Assembly: GCF_000371785.1 (NCBI RefSeq)
Contig: NZ_AQUI01000002.1
Location: forward strand, 3,265,276-3,329,275
Source of the DNA: Actinopolyspora halophila DSM 43834
GTDB taxonomy: Bacteria > Actinomycetota > Actinomycetes > Mycobacteriales > Pseudonocardiaceae
Length of the DNA stretch: 64,000 nt
Direction: 5' to 3'
This document shows positions 8,422 through 17,158 of this stretch, piece after piece. Under the pieces are notes generated by a model. The model did not search any database and was not told the DNA's origin. It saw nothing but the letters and a program-made list of their open reading frames with translations. Every line of letters starts with the position of its first letter. Within the stretch, counting starts at the first letter, position 1. The translations under genes were made by a program, and so were the position numbers.

Positions 8422-8943
8422 TCAGGAGTCCGCGGCCGCGGACTCCTCCGAGCCGGACCCGCGGTCCACGAGAGGAGCCAGCGCGGCGTGGCCACGGTCG
8501 AGGCACTCCCGGAACACCAGGCGCTCCCCCGGGTTCATCGAGTCGAGCACGCGCCGCTCGAGGACGTCGACCAGGGGAGCGCAGGTGGCCACGAGCTCGT
8601 GGCCACGCCGGGTCAGGCTGATCAGCAGGACGCGGCGGTTGGTCTCGTCGCGCCTGCGTTGCACCAGCTCGTGCCGCTCCAGCCACCGCACCATCTCGTG
8701 CATGGTCTGCGGGGTCACGAACGAGCGCCGCGCGAGCTGCGCCGAGGACAGTTCCCCGCGCCGTTCCAGCACGGTCAGCGCGGTGTACTGCAGCGTGGTC
8801 AGGCCGTGCGGGCGCAGCGCGTCGTCCATGAGCGCCCGCGCGACCATCTCGAGCCGCTTGACCAGGTACAGCGTCAACGGCGCGTCGGCATCGGGCGAGC
8901 CGTGGCCGTCGTCGTCCTCGGCGTGGTCGGTCACGCGGTTCAT
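8422..8943 (-). CDS. MarR-family regulator of the hydroxycinnamate operon
   Basis: This 173-residue protein has a winged HTH: ALRPHGLTTLQYTALTVLER, then the recognition region AQLARRSFVTPQTMHEMVRWLERHELV and the wing RRRDETNRRVLLISLTRRG. It lies upstream of ech-fcs in the same direction. Identical-arm operators in front of ech and in front of itself point to local control of ferulate use plus autoregulation (inference). The start is ATG 8943 after GGTGA. The same reading frame stays open upstream into the neighbouring PPOX gene, so a longer fused product cannot be excluded. Confidence 0.88.
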   Translation of the reverse strand: MNRVTDHAEDDDGHGSPDADAPLTLYLVKRLEMVARALMDDALRPHGLTTLQYTALTVLERRGELSSAQLARRSFVTPQTMHEMVRWLERHELVQRRRDETNRRVLLISLTRRGHELVATCAPLVDVLERRVLDSMNPGERLVFRECLDRGHAALAPLVDRGSGSEESAAADS

Positions 8944-9004
8944 CGTGTCACCCGTCCCGACCGGGCTCCGCTCCGGCCGGGACGACTCGCCCCGACCGGT
9001 TTTA

Positions 9005-9019
9005 ATCAGGACCCCTGAT
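9005..9019. promoter_or_regulatory. MarR operator upstream of marR
   Basis: ATCAGG-ACC-CCTGAT has the same two arms as the site at 8318-8332 and lies 62 bases above the marR start. It sits inside the run-on reading frame that leaves the broken PPOX gene. Confidence 0.75.
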
Positions 9020-9060
9020 GGTTCACTGCGGACAGTCGCACCCGGAGACGGCCTCCGTTC

Positions 9061-9530
9061 CCCGAACCAGGAGTCCACGAGGTGCGGCGGGAACCCGCCG
9101 GTGGCGATCGGCCCCCAGTCCTCGATCTCGACGCGGATCAGGGACTTGCCCTGCCGGGCCATCGCCTCCCGGTACTCGGCCCAGTCCGGGTGCTCGCCGG
9201 AGACGCAGCGGAAGTAGTCGACGAGCCCGTCCAGCGCCTCCGGCATGTCCAGCACCCGGGCACGGCCGTCGACCTGCACGTACGGCCCGTCCCACTCCTC
9301 GGAGAGCACGCAGATCGACCCCCGGGATCGCGGCGGGCGTTGCGGGCCTCGGCCCGCTCCGGATAAGTGGAGACCACGATCCGCCCCGCGGGGTCGACCC
9401 CGCAGGTCACCGGCGACATCTGGGGACGTCCCCCGGAGCGGGTGGTCGTCAGGATTCCGCGATGACGTGGACGCAGGAACTCGAGCAGCGCGTCCCGATC
9501 GACGCGCTCGGCAGTGGCGATGCGTGGCAT
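9061..9530 (-). pseudogene. PPOX-class F420-dependent enzyme, frameshifted and lacking its stop
   Basis: The N-terminal half (from ATG 9530: MPRIATAERVD, LRPRHRGILTTTRSGGRPQMSPV, VVSTYPERAEARNARRDP) and the C-terminal half (VLSEEWDGPYVQVDGRARVLD, ARQGKSLIRVEIEDWGPIATGGFPP) are both typical of actinobacterial pyridoxamine-oxidase-fold proteins that bind F420. They lie in different frames. One extra base in the CCCCCGGG run at 9319-9326 accounts for the shift. After the normal family C-terminus no stop is met, and the frame continues in phase through the operator at 9005 into marR. It is either a decayed gene or a sequencing indel plus a real extension. Confidence 0.75.
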
Positions 9531-9782
9531 GAACTCACTGATGCTTTCTGTGCGAATCGTCGTGCACGGTCTCCGGGACGCGGGCACCACCGCGACCGGG
9601 TATGTCCGATGTGGACGGACAGTGTGGGGCGAACTGTCCGGGCTGAGAGCTCGCGCGGATTGGGCGAGCACCCGCTCGGTCGGGCCGGTTGCCGGACGAG
9701 CGGTGAAGCCGTTTTCCCCCTGCGCACCCGGCCCCGCCTGCCCCTCGCGGAACCACCCGAGCCGGGCCAATCCGCGCACTCG

Positions 9783-10559
9783 CTAAGGCCCGGTCGCGAG
9801 CTCCTCCTCGAGGTCCTGCGCCACGTCTCGCAGCGTGCTGACCAGCTTCGGCAGGCACCGCCGGTCGTAGCGCACGCTCGGCATCGAGACCGACATCCCG
9901 GCCGCGAACGTGCCGTCGTGGTCGCGGACCGGGATGCCGAGGGCCACAACCCCGCGCTCGGAGCGGCCGTGATTGACGGCGAACCGGTCGCGGCGCACGC
10001 GGGCCAACTCCGCCCGCAGCCGTGCCGGATCCGGTCGCTCGTCGGGGTGGTCCGCGCTGCTGTCGGCCGAGCAGACGCGTTCTGCCTCGTCCGGCGGCAG
10101 CGCGGCGAGCAGCAGCATCCCCGCTGTCGTGCGGTGGACGGGAAATACCATGCCCTCGCGGTTGCCCACCCGGAGAGCACGCGGACTCTCGACGCCGGCG
10201 ATGAACCTGATCGTGTCCCCGGTGCGGACGGCGAGGTTCGCCGATTCACCGAGCAGGTCGACCAGCCGGTGCAGGTGGGGCAACCCCGCGGATCGCAGAC
10301 GTGCGGCATGGGACGGGGAATGGGCCGCGAGCTCGACCACGGGTCCGGCGCGGTAGCGGTGCTGGTCGTCCTTCACGGCGAAGTCGCGGTACACGAGCAT
10401 CGCGAGCAGCCTGTGCGCGGTGGACCGCGCGACCCCCAAGCGCCGGGCGATCTCCGAGACGGTCAGCTCGCCTTCCAGCTGCAGCATGGCGGCGATCCGC
10501 AGCGCGTGGTCGACGCTGCGGATCGTGTAGTGCGGAGGATTCTTCTGGATCTGCTCCAC
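9783..10559 (-). CDS. IclR-family transcriptional regulator
   Basis: This 258-residue protein has an N-terminal winged HTH (RSVDHALRIAAMLQLEGELTVSEIARRLGVARSTAHRLLAML) and an IclR effector domain with HPYTAG-region equivalents (VHRTTAGMLLLAALPPDE) and a GVVALGIPVRD segment. The GTG at 10559 is preceded by GGAG seven bases away. It follows the CocE-type hydrolase gene by 106 bases in the same direction, so it may be co-transcribed with it and control it or the nearby aromatic genes. The effector is unknown. Confidence 0.87.
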   Translation of the reverse strand: MEQIQKNPPHYTIRSVDHALRIAAMLQLEGELTVSEIARRLGVARSTAHRLLAMLVYRDFAVKDDQHRYRAGPVVELAAHSPSHAARLRSAGLPHLHRLVDLLGESANLAVRTGDTIRFIAGVESPRALRVGNREGMVFPVHRTTAGMLLLAALPPDEAERVCSADSSADHPDERPDPARLRAELARVRRDRFAVNHGRSERGVVALGIPVRDHDGTFAAGMSVSMPSVRYDRRCLPKLVSTLRDVAQDLEEELATGP

Positions 10560-10665
10560 GTCGATCGCTCCAGTACGTTCCGCTCCACCGAACCGCACCC
10601 TCGCACGCCTGGTGGTGGACACGCCGGACAGGTGACGAGCTGCCGCCGGAGCACCCGCTCCGCAC

Positions 10666-12393
10666 CTACTCCTTCCCCGCACCGCGCATCGTGAACGGCA
10701 GGACCAGCCGGGAGGGGTGGGCCGCGTCGCGGTAGATCTTGTGGGTGACGGGACGGCCCACCGGCAGGTGGAAGGCGTCCGGAGGCAGCAGCGAGTTGTG
10801 CTCGTCGGACAACGGCTCGGCGTTCGACAACTCCACAATCAGACGGTGACCGGGCCGGAACGTCGCCGCGAACGGGTAGAGCCGCAGCACGTACTCCTCG
10901 ATCCTGCCGGGCTCCACCGGCACGGCGCGGGTGTGCGGGTGGTACGGGTTTCCCTCGGTGGTGCGCTCGTCGAGCTCGCGGTGCGAGGCCTTGAGGTATC
11001 CGGTGGTCACCAGCCTGCGCGAACCGTCGGGAGCTGAGTCCCACATGCGCAGGACGAAGTTCGTGTCGTCCTGGTCGATCTCGGCGAAGACGTGCGCGGC
11101 CCCCGGGCCGATCAGTTCGGTGTCCTCCTCGAACGGCGCGGTGGACCAGCTCAGGATCTCGACCTTGTCGGTGACCGTCAGCGGCGCCTGGTAGAAGCCG
11201 TCCGGTACGGCCTGCTCCACCCCCATGGCCTCGGGCTCGAACGAGAGAGCGCGCCGCGGGCGCAGGTACAGCGACCGGTGCTCCACCTCCCGCGGCGGCC
11301 ACTGGCCGCCGGTCACCCGCTCGCGCGATCCCTCGACGAAGACCGTGACCGCGGGCTCGTCCAGCACACCGTTGTCGATGCCCTTGAGCCAGTAGTCGTA
11401 CCACCGGAACATCTTGTCGTGCTCCTCGACGAAGGGGCGCGACTGCATCGGCGGGTAGGAACCGATGTCGAGCTTCTTGGGTCCTTTCAGGGTGTTGAAC
11501 AGCTCGATCGTGCCGTCGAGCGTCCAGCCGCGTCCCTGGTCGATCTGCAGGTGGACGGGGATGTCGATGTTCTTCGCCAGGGTGATGGGATTGCGCTCCT
11601 CGTACCACTCGCCGTCGAGCTCGTTGAGCACGATGTCGAACCAGAGCTCGCGGTTCTTCGGGTACTTCAGCACGTGGACCAGGTTCGGCCACGCGGCCAC
11701 GTCCGGATCCGCCAGCCGCTGCTCGACCAGCCTCTCCAACTCCTCCGGGGAGTGCTCCGCCTGCATGCGGGACTTGACGTTCGTCTGCGCGATGCCGGAG
11801 TCGCCGCCGCGCCCCTCGCGGGCGGCGCGCGGCATGAACCACATGACACCGCCGTGGTAAGTGGTCTCGTAGAAGTCGTAGTGACCACCGCTGACGAAGA
11901 TCGCCTTCAGGTGCGGGGGACTCTCGGCGGCGGCGAGCACCTGCACGGACCCGAAGTAGGAGATGCCGATCATGCCGACGTTGCCGTCGCACCACGGCTG
12001 CTCGGCGACCCACTCGATGAAGTCGTAGGCGTCCCGTCCCGGTGAGACCCCGCCCGCGTTGTAGTTGCCGATCATCTCGCCGCCCGAGTCGCCGGCCCCG
12101 CGCAGGTCGCCGATGACGTGGACGTAGTCCTGCCCGACGACGCGCGCGATGTCGCCCGCCTCGATGCAGCCGTCCCACATCGGACTGGGGCGGCGCTGCG
12201 GCGGCGTGGTCAATGCCAGGGACTGCAGCTCCTTGCCGTACGGGCTCAGGGCCACGAGCGCGGGACGCGGTCCGTCCTCGACTCCGTGGTAGGCGTCGGC
12301 CACCAGCGTGACCCCGTCACGCATCGGCACCCGGAGGTCCTTGCGGACGGCGATCGGCTGCCCACCCGCGTCCAGCGTCCGAAAATCAGCCAT
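10666..12393 (-). CDS. CocE/NonD-family serine hydrolase
   Basis: This 575-residue alpha/beta-hydrolase has the peptidase S15 layout. A catalytic domain carries VPMRDGVTLVADAY, GDLRGAGDSGGE and the nucleophile motif GISYFGS. A helical cap follows (about residues 180-330), then the C-terminal jelly-roll domain (about 390-575, with EIDQDDTNFVLRMWD and FRPGHRLIVELSNAE). Relatives cleave esters such as cocaine or glutaryl-7-ACA, or Xaa-Pro peptides. Here an ester or lactone catabolic role fits the neighbouring hydrolases. ATG 12393 lies behind AGGAG. It is divergent from the MBL-hydrolase gene, with a shared AT-rich control element between them. Confidence 0.85.
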   Translation of the reverse strand: MADFRTLDAGGQPIAVRKDLRVPMRDGVTLVADAYHGVEDGPRPALVALSPYGKELQSLALTTPPQRRPSPMWDGCIEAGDIARVVGQDYVHVIGDLRGAGDSGGEMIGNYNAGGVSPGRDAYDFIEWVAEQPWCDGNVGMIGISYFGSVQVLAAAESPPHLKAIFVSGGHYDFYETTYHGGVMWFMPRAAREGRGGDSGIAQTNVKSRMQAEHSPEELERLVEQRLADPDVAAWPNLVHVLKYPKNRELWFDIVLNELDGEWYEERNPITLAKNIDIPVHLQIDQGRGWTLDGTIELFNTLKGPKKLDIGSYPPMQSRPFVEEHDKMFRWYDYWLKGIDNGVLDEPAVTVFVEGSRERVTGGQWPPREVEHRSLYLRPRRALSFEPEAMGVEQAVPDGFYQAPLTVTDKVEILSWSTAPFEEDTELIGPGAAHVFAEIDQDDTNFVLRMWDSAPDGSRRLVTTGYLKASHRELDERTTEGNPYHPHTRAVPVEPGRIEEYVLRLYPFAATFRPGHRLIVELSNAEPLSDEHNSLLPPDAFHLPVGRPVTHKIYRDAAHPSRLVLPFTMRGAGKE

Positions 12394-12462
12394 GAGCGTG
12401 CGGCTCCTGTTCAGCGTTCGAGTAGCAGGCGTATCCCCGGCGGACACGCCTTCCGATACCCA

Positions 12463-12490
12463 GTTTAAACATATTATTATGTTAAAGTTG
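12463..12490. promoter_or_regulatory. AT-rich promoter/operator element, copy 1
   Basis: A 28-base AT-rich element stands out in very GC-rich DNA. It contains AACATA-TTAT-TATGTT (12468-12483), a perfect 6-base dyad. Aligned without gaps to 18331-18358, 23 of 28 positions match. It lies between the divergent CocE and MBL hydrolase genes, 70 bases above the CocE start. It may be a promoter, an operator of the GntR or IclR protein, or both. Confidence 0.65.
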
Positions 12491-12601
12491 GCGGGCAAGG
12501 CCCGTCGTCGGCGTGGTCCACGCGCGGCACTGGCACGATCGGCGGCGCAGCCGGCGGTCATCGAGCGAAAACCGTCCCCGGCGAGCGGAGGAGCCACAGC
12601 G

Positions 12602-13558
12602 ATGACGCACGACGTCGACATCCACCCCCTGGTGTCGCCGTGGGGACGTTTCGGCCTCCACAGCTTCTTCATCGACGCGCCCGAGCCGGCCATCGTGGAC
12701 ACCGGGATCGCCTCGTCGCCCGCCGACGGGATGGTGCCCGCGCTCGAGGAGCTCGGCCGCGACATCGCGGAGGTGCGCTGGATCCTGCTCACCCACGGCC
12801 ACATCGACCACCTCGGTGGAGCGCACGCCCTGTGGGAGCTCACGGGACGACGCGCCCGGATCGCGCTGCACCGGACCGACGCGCACCTGCTGCGCTCGCG
12901 GCGCGCGCACGTCGACCAGTACGTCCGGGTGCGGCAGCAGTACCTGAACGATCCGGACGGCGTGGCCAAGCAGACGAGGATGGCGGAGGAGGCCATCTCG
13001 GGCGAGCTGGAGCCGACCGTGCCGCTGCGGGGCGGCGAGACCCTCTCCCTCGGCGGGGACGTCTCCGTGTCCGTACACCACCTGCCGGGGCACACGGCCG
13101 GATCCGTGGGCTACGTCGTCAACGGGCGGAACGCGGTCCTCGTCGGCGACGCCGTGCAGATCCACGGTGCCGCCAACGGATTCCCCGGCTACGAGGACCC
13201 GGACTCCTACCGCGCGAGCCTGCGACACCTGCACGACGAGATCCGCCCGCGGGAGCTGTACCTGGGCCACCCCTACCGGAACGCCGACGGGGTGGCCTAC
13301 GACGTCGCGCTGGACGGCGCCGAGGCCCGCCGGGCCCTGCGGGAGAGCCTGGACGTCGAGGCCCGGATCGACGACGCCGTCCGTCGGTACCTGCGCCCAG
13401 CCCCGCCGGAGACGGACTCGGTGTACTCACCCTTCGCCCCGGTGGCCGAAGCGCTCGGCTACACCGGCGACCCCACGCTGGAGCCGTCCCCGTTCTTCAC
13501 CACGCTGCACGGCTACCGCAGCAAGCTCGACGCGGTGAAGACCGACCGCTTCGACTGA
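12602..13558 (+). CDS. Metallo-beta-lactamase-fold hydrolase
   Basis: This 318-residue protein has the MBL signature THGHIDHLGG (HxHxDH), later metal residues in HHLPGHTAGSVGY and VLVGDAVQI, and a C-terminal helical region. Such enzymes act as thioesterases, lactonases or glyoxalase-type hydrolases. The ATG at 12602 follows GGAGGAG at a nine-base distance. The reading frame is open far upstream but without family similarity. It is transcribed away from the CocE hydrolase gene and ends at a hairpin terminator. A lactone or thioester substrate is an inference from context. Confidence 0.85.
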   Translation: MTHDVDIHPLVSPWGRFGLHSFFIDAPEPAIVDTGIASSPADGMVPALEELGRDIAEVRWILLTHGHIDHLGGAHALWELTGRRARIALHRTDAHLLRSRRAHVDQYVRVRQQYLNDPDGVAKQTRMAEEAISGELEPTVPLRGGETLSLGGDVSVSVHHLPGHTAGSVGYVVNGRNAVLVGDAVQIHGAANGFPGYEDPDSYRASLRHLHDEIRPRELYLGHPYRNADGVAYDVALDGAEARRALRESLDVEARIDDAVRRYLRPAPPETDSVYSPFAPVAEALGYTGDPTLEPSPFFTTLHGYRSKLDAVKTDRFD

Positions 13559-13574
13559 AGCACCAGACACACGA

Positions 13575-13613
13575 AGGGGGCCTCCGGAAAACTCCCGGAG
13601 GCGCCCTCTTTTC
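13575..13613. terminator. Hairpin terminator between convergent genes
   Basis: GGGGGCCTCCGG pairs with CCGGAGGCGCCC across a short AAAACT loop, and CTCTTTT follows on the plus strand. It separates the MBL hydrolase from the convergent esterase gene. The remaining bases up to 13864 hold nothing recognisable. Confidence 0.75.
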
Positions 13614-13864
13614 AGCTCCAAGCACTGTCCACCGCAGATACACAGCGACAGGTGTGGGGCACCGGCGTGGTGCTCTCGGCGCGCAGCGTCGAAAAACCCA
13701 CTCGAGCAACTCGCACCGCCGCGGGCTCGCGGGCGAGTCTCCGGTTAGGACAGCCCCGACGTCGTGTGGAACCGCTACCCGATGTCGAGGCTCGGCGCAG
13801 CCGGGCGCCGACCCGGGGTTCCGCCGAGTGAGCGCCTGCGACAGGGGCGAGCAGAAAACCCCGC

Positions 13865-14791
13865 TCACGGCCGCTTCAGGAACTCAGCGGTCTCCCGGAA
13901 AGCCCGGTAGCACTCCTCCAGCCAGGCGAAGTTCACGACGAACCCGTGGTTGGCACCCGCGTAGCGACTGACCCTGGTGTCCACCCCAGCCTCGGCCAGC
14001 CGCCGACCATAGCGCTCCCCCTCGTCGCGCAGCGGGTCGTACTCGGCCGTGATGACCAGGGCGGAAGGCAGCCCGGAAAGGTCCGCGCGCTTGACCGGCG
14101 ACACGAGCGGATCCGACGGGTCCGCCCCGCTGTCGAGGTAGAACGAGTTGAACGGCTTCAGAGCGTCCGTCTCGAGACCGTACCCTCGCGCGTTCTCCCG
14201 CAACGACGCGTAGCGGTCGAGATCGAAGTCCAGGTCCACCGACGGGTAGAACAGAACCTGGTGGGTGACGCGGTCGAACCCGTCGTCGTGGGCCATCGCC
14301 GTCACACCGGCCACGAAGTTGCCGCCGGAACTGTCCCCGGCCACGGCGAGGTTCCCACCGTCCCACTTCAGGTCCGCACCGTGCTCGGCGGCCCACCGCA
14401 GAACCCCGTAGCAGTCCTGCAGACCGGCAGGGTAAGCGGACTCGGGAGCCAGCCGATAACCGACAGAGACGACCTCGTGCCCCGTCTCCTTCGCCAGCGA
14501 CCGCGCCACACCGTCATGCGTGTCCAGGCTGCCCGAGAAGAACGCCCCGCCGTGGAAGTACACCAGCAGGCCGTAGGAGTCCGCCTCGACCGGCGTGTAG
14601 ATCCGGACCGGCACCTCCCCGGCCGACGTCGCCGCCGTGACGTCCTCGACCGCGTGGAGCGGCACACGCTCCTCGAGCGGCGGAACCCGCTCCGCCTCGG
14701 AGGCGCGCATCGTCACCGGATCCGGCGGGGTGCTGTGGTCCGGCGTCGGAAGCGTGGCGAGCACCTTGGCGATCTCGGGATGTACGGTCAT
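13865..14791 (-). CDS. Hormone-sensitive-lipase-type alpha/beta hydrolase
   Basis: This 308-residue esterase of the HSL (family IV) group has the oxyanion motif VYFHGGAFFSGS, the nucleophile elbow AGDSSGGN, the acid in ITAEYDPLRDEG and the histidine in GANHGFVVNF. It probably hydrolyses short-chain or aryl esters in the cytoplasm. The start is ATG 14791, with GTGGAG nine bases upstream; a GTG at 14806 is an alternative. It is the last gene of a minus-strand series that also holds an FAD monooxygenase and two phosphotriesterase-family genes. Confidence 0.87.
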   Translation of the reverse strand: MTVHPEIAKVLATLPTPDHSTPPDPVTMRASEAERVPPLEERVPLHAVEDVTAATSAGEVPVRIYTPVEADSYGLLVYFHGGAFFSGSLDTHDGVARSLAKETGHEVVSVGYRLAPESAYPAGLQDCYGVLRWAAEHGADLKWDGGNLAVAGDSSGGNFVAGVTAMAHDDGFDRVTHQVLFYPSVDLDFDLDRYASLRENARGYGLETDALKPFNSFYLDSGADPSDPLVSPVKRADLSGLPSALVITAEYDPLRDEGERYGRRLAEAGVDTRVSRYAGANHGFVVNFAWLEECYRAFRETAEFLKRP

Positions 14792-14921
14792 GGTTTTCAG
14801 CTCCACTACTCACGGAGTGCGCGGATCGGCCCGTCCGGCTGGTCGGGTGGGGACGAGCGGCCGCACCGGTTGTCCCACGATCACCCCAGCCGAGCGAGCA
14901 CTCCCCGGTCCGCGCGGGCGG

Positions 14922-16040
14922 TTACTTGATCGAGGTCTTCTCGGGAAACGCGGTGTCCACGTCGTTCGCGTCCCAGCCCAGGCGGGAGAGGCGCTGCAGC
15001 TCGTCGGTGATCGGCTTGCGAATGGCCTGGTAACGAGCCAGCGCCTCCTCGACCGAGCCCGCCTCCTGCAGGGCGTCCGCGAGAGCACCCGCGTCCTGGA
15101 TCGCCGAGTTCGCACCGTGCCCCTGGTGGTGTAGCATCGCGTGCGCGGCATCGCCGAGCAGCGCGACGGAATCGGAGTGCCAGACGTCGAGTGAATCGAT
15201 GTCGTACACCGCGCGGCTGGTCATCTCGGACACGTCCAGGTCACGGGTGGTGTTCACGATCCGCTCGTCGAAGCCCTCCACCAGATCCACCAGGTACTCC
15301 GCGGTGATCTCCGGAGCCCAGGAGTCGTCCTCGGACTCGGCGGTGATGTCGAAGGACAGATCGTTGCGGTGCCGCAGCGGCAGGTTGTAGACCATCGTGT
15401 TGTTCTGACCCGCGTACAGCCGCAGGTTGTCGTCGAAGACCATCCCGTGGGCGTCTTCGGCGGAGATCACGATGCGGTAGGCGTGCGCGCCCGAGAACAC
15501 CGGGGGCCTGTCGGAGAAGAGCCGGTCGCGCACCACGGAGCGGATTCCGTCGGCACCGATCACCAGATCGGCGGTGGTCGTCCTGCCGTTGGCGAAGGTC
15601 AGGAGCGAACGCCCACCCCGGTCCTCGATACCGGTCAGCTTGTGGCCGACCCGCAACATGTCCTCGGGCAGCAGACCGACGAGGGCGTCGATGAAGTCCC
15701 CGCGGTGGATCAGGCGGGTGTTGTTCTCCTGGGCGTAGTCGCGCGCCTTGGGCCACTCCTCGCGGGCGATGACCCGCCGCCCGTCGGCGGAGAGGACCTC
15801 CAGGTAGTCGCTCGGCGAACTCACCGCCGCGATCGCGTCGAAACCACCCCACTGGCGGAACAGCTCCACTGTGGGCGGACGCAGGCCGATACCGGCGCCG
15901 ACCTGGTGGATCGCCGAAGCCTGCTCGTAGACGGTGACGTTCGTCGCGCCGATCGTGCTCAGGGCCAGCGCCGCGGCCGCACCGCCGTAGCCACCACCGA
16001 CGATCGCGATGTTCAGGTTCTTCAGATCCGCTGGTTGCAT
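14922..16040 (-). CDS. FAD-dependent aromatic monooxygenase (salicylate hydroxylase-like)
   Basis: This 372-residue class A flavoprotein monooxygenase has the N-terminal FAD motif IAIVGGGYGGAAAALAL, the middle DG motif LVIGADGIRSVVRD and the second FAD/ribityl motif ALLGDAAHAMLHHQGHGAN. It should hydroxylate an aromatic acid or a related ring with NAD(P)H and oxygen. The position between an esterase and two phosphotriesterase-family genes suggests a pathway that frees an aromatic or heterocyclic acid and then hydroxylates it (inference). ATG 16040 follows GAAAGAAG. Confidence 0.87.
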   Translation of the reverse strand: MQPADLKNLNIAIVGGGYGGAAAALALSTIGATNVTVYEQASAIHQVGAGIGLRPPTVELFRQWGGFDAIAAVSSPSDYLEVLSADGRRVIAREEWPKARDYAQENNTRLIHRGDFIDALVGLLPEDMLRVGHKLTGIEDRGGRSLLTFANGRTTTADLVIGADGIRSVVRDRLFSDRPPVFSGAHAYRIVISAEDAHGMVFDDNLRLYAGQNNTMVYNLPLRHRNDLSFDITAESEDDSWAPEITAEYLVDLVEGFDERIVNTTRDLDVSEMTSRAVYDIDSLDVWHSDSVALLGDAAHAMLHHQGHGANSAIQDAGALADALQEAGSVEEALARYQAIRKPITDELQRLSRLGWDANDVDTAFPEKTSIK

Positions 16041-16105
16041 GGTTGCTTCTTTCTGCGCGGGGCGTGTCGGTACGCCTCGAAGGACCGGTCGTGGACGACG
16101 TGCGT

Positions 16106-17059
16106 TCAGTCCTTGATCGTCAGGAAGTCCGCCGGGTTGTCCCGGAGCAGTTTGTTGATCGTGGCCTCGTCGATGCCCGCGTTCCGCAGGTCGGGCACGA
16201 GGTCCTCGAAGAGGTAGTTGACGGTGTGGCCCTTCACGCCCGGCCAGCCCAGCGGGCTGCAGTTCGCGTCGGCCGAGACCAGCAGCCGGTCAAGATATCC
16301 CTTGTGCACCAGGCTGAGGAAGTGATCCAACCGCTCCCGGCGCGGACGGGCCCAGAACGGCGGGTCGTCGAGTTCGGTTTCGTAGCCGAAGGTGTCGAAG
16401 CCGATGCGCCCGCCCTGCTCGAAGATCCACTCGTGCGGAGTGTTCGGCCCGTTCGGACCGTCATCGGCGTGCCCGAACAGCACCCGGTCCAGCGCGAGCC
16501 CCTCCTCGACGAAGATGGCCACGGCGGGCTCGGGGTCGATCGCCAGGTGCGTCAGGATCGGCACCCCCGTGACCACGGAAGCTCGGGCCGCCGCGCGGTA
16601 GATGCGCTTGTCCAGCTCGGTCATGCGCCCACCACGGCTCACGCCCACCTTGATGACCCCGGCGCGGCTACCGGTGTCGCCGATACCCACGGTGATCTCG
16701 TGGACGAACTGCCGGGTCAGGTAGTCGACACTCGCCCGCGCGAAGAACGGCAGGGCGGTGTCACCACCGACGAAGCCTGTGCAGGCAACGATGTGCACCC
16801 CGGTCTTCGCGGACAACGACTTGTAGTAGTCGACGTCGCGGCCGTTGCAGATGCCGGTCACGTCGACGAAGGTCCCGCCGCCGTACTCGCGGAACCGACG
16901 CAGCTTCGGCACGGTCTCCTCGTACCGCTGCTCGGGCGTCTTCCACCACTGCGTGTCCAGCTCCGAACCGGGCATGCCGTAGCCGATGTGCTCGTGAACG
17001 GCCACCATTCCCAGCTCTTCCGGAGGCACCGCCCCCAAAACAGTGTTCACCCTCGACAT
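16106..17059 (-). CDS. Phosphotriesterase-family hydrolase/lactonase (complete metal site)
   Basis: This 317-residue amidohydrolase-superfamily protein has all expected binuclear-site residues: H22 and H24 in VHEH, the bridging lysine K137 in VIKVGVS, H171 in THLA, H197 in FGHADD and D264 in VSADAN. Relatives are lactonases or organophosphate hydrolases. The start is ATG 17059 with AAGGAG upstream. It lies 99 bases downstream of a paralogue of nearly the same length that lacks these ligands, which suggests that the two proteins work together. Confidence 0.88.
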   Translation of the reverse strand: MSRVNTVLGAVPPEELGMVAVHEHIGYGMPGSELDTQWWKTPEQRYEETVPKLRRFREYGGGTFVDVTGICNGRDVDYYKSLSAKTGVHIVACTGFVGGDTALPFFARASVDYLTRQFVHEITVGIGDTGSRAGVIKVGVSRGGRMTELDKRIYRAAARASVVTGVPILTHLAIDPEPAVAIFVEEGLALDRVLFGHADDGPNGPNTPHEWIFEQGGRIGFDTFGYETELDDPPFWARPRRERLDHFLSLVHKGYLDRLLVSADANCSPLGWPGVKGHTVNYLFEDLVPDLRNAGIDEATINKLLRDNPADFLTIKD

Positions 17060-17158
17060 GGTTACAAAACTCCTTGCGGAATGGCCTGCGTTGCGGGTCG
17101 CTTGGCGGAACCTCTCGCGGGCTCTCGCTGCGGGTGCCCCGACCTCGGGTAGCGACGA

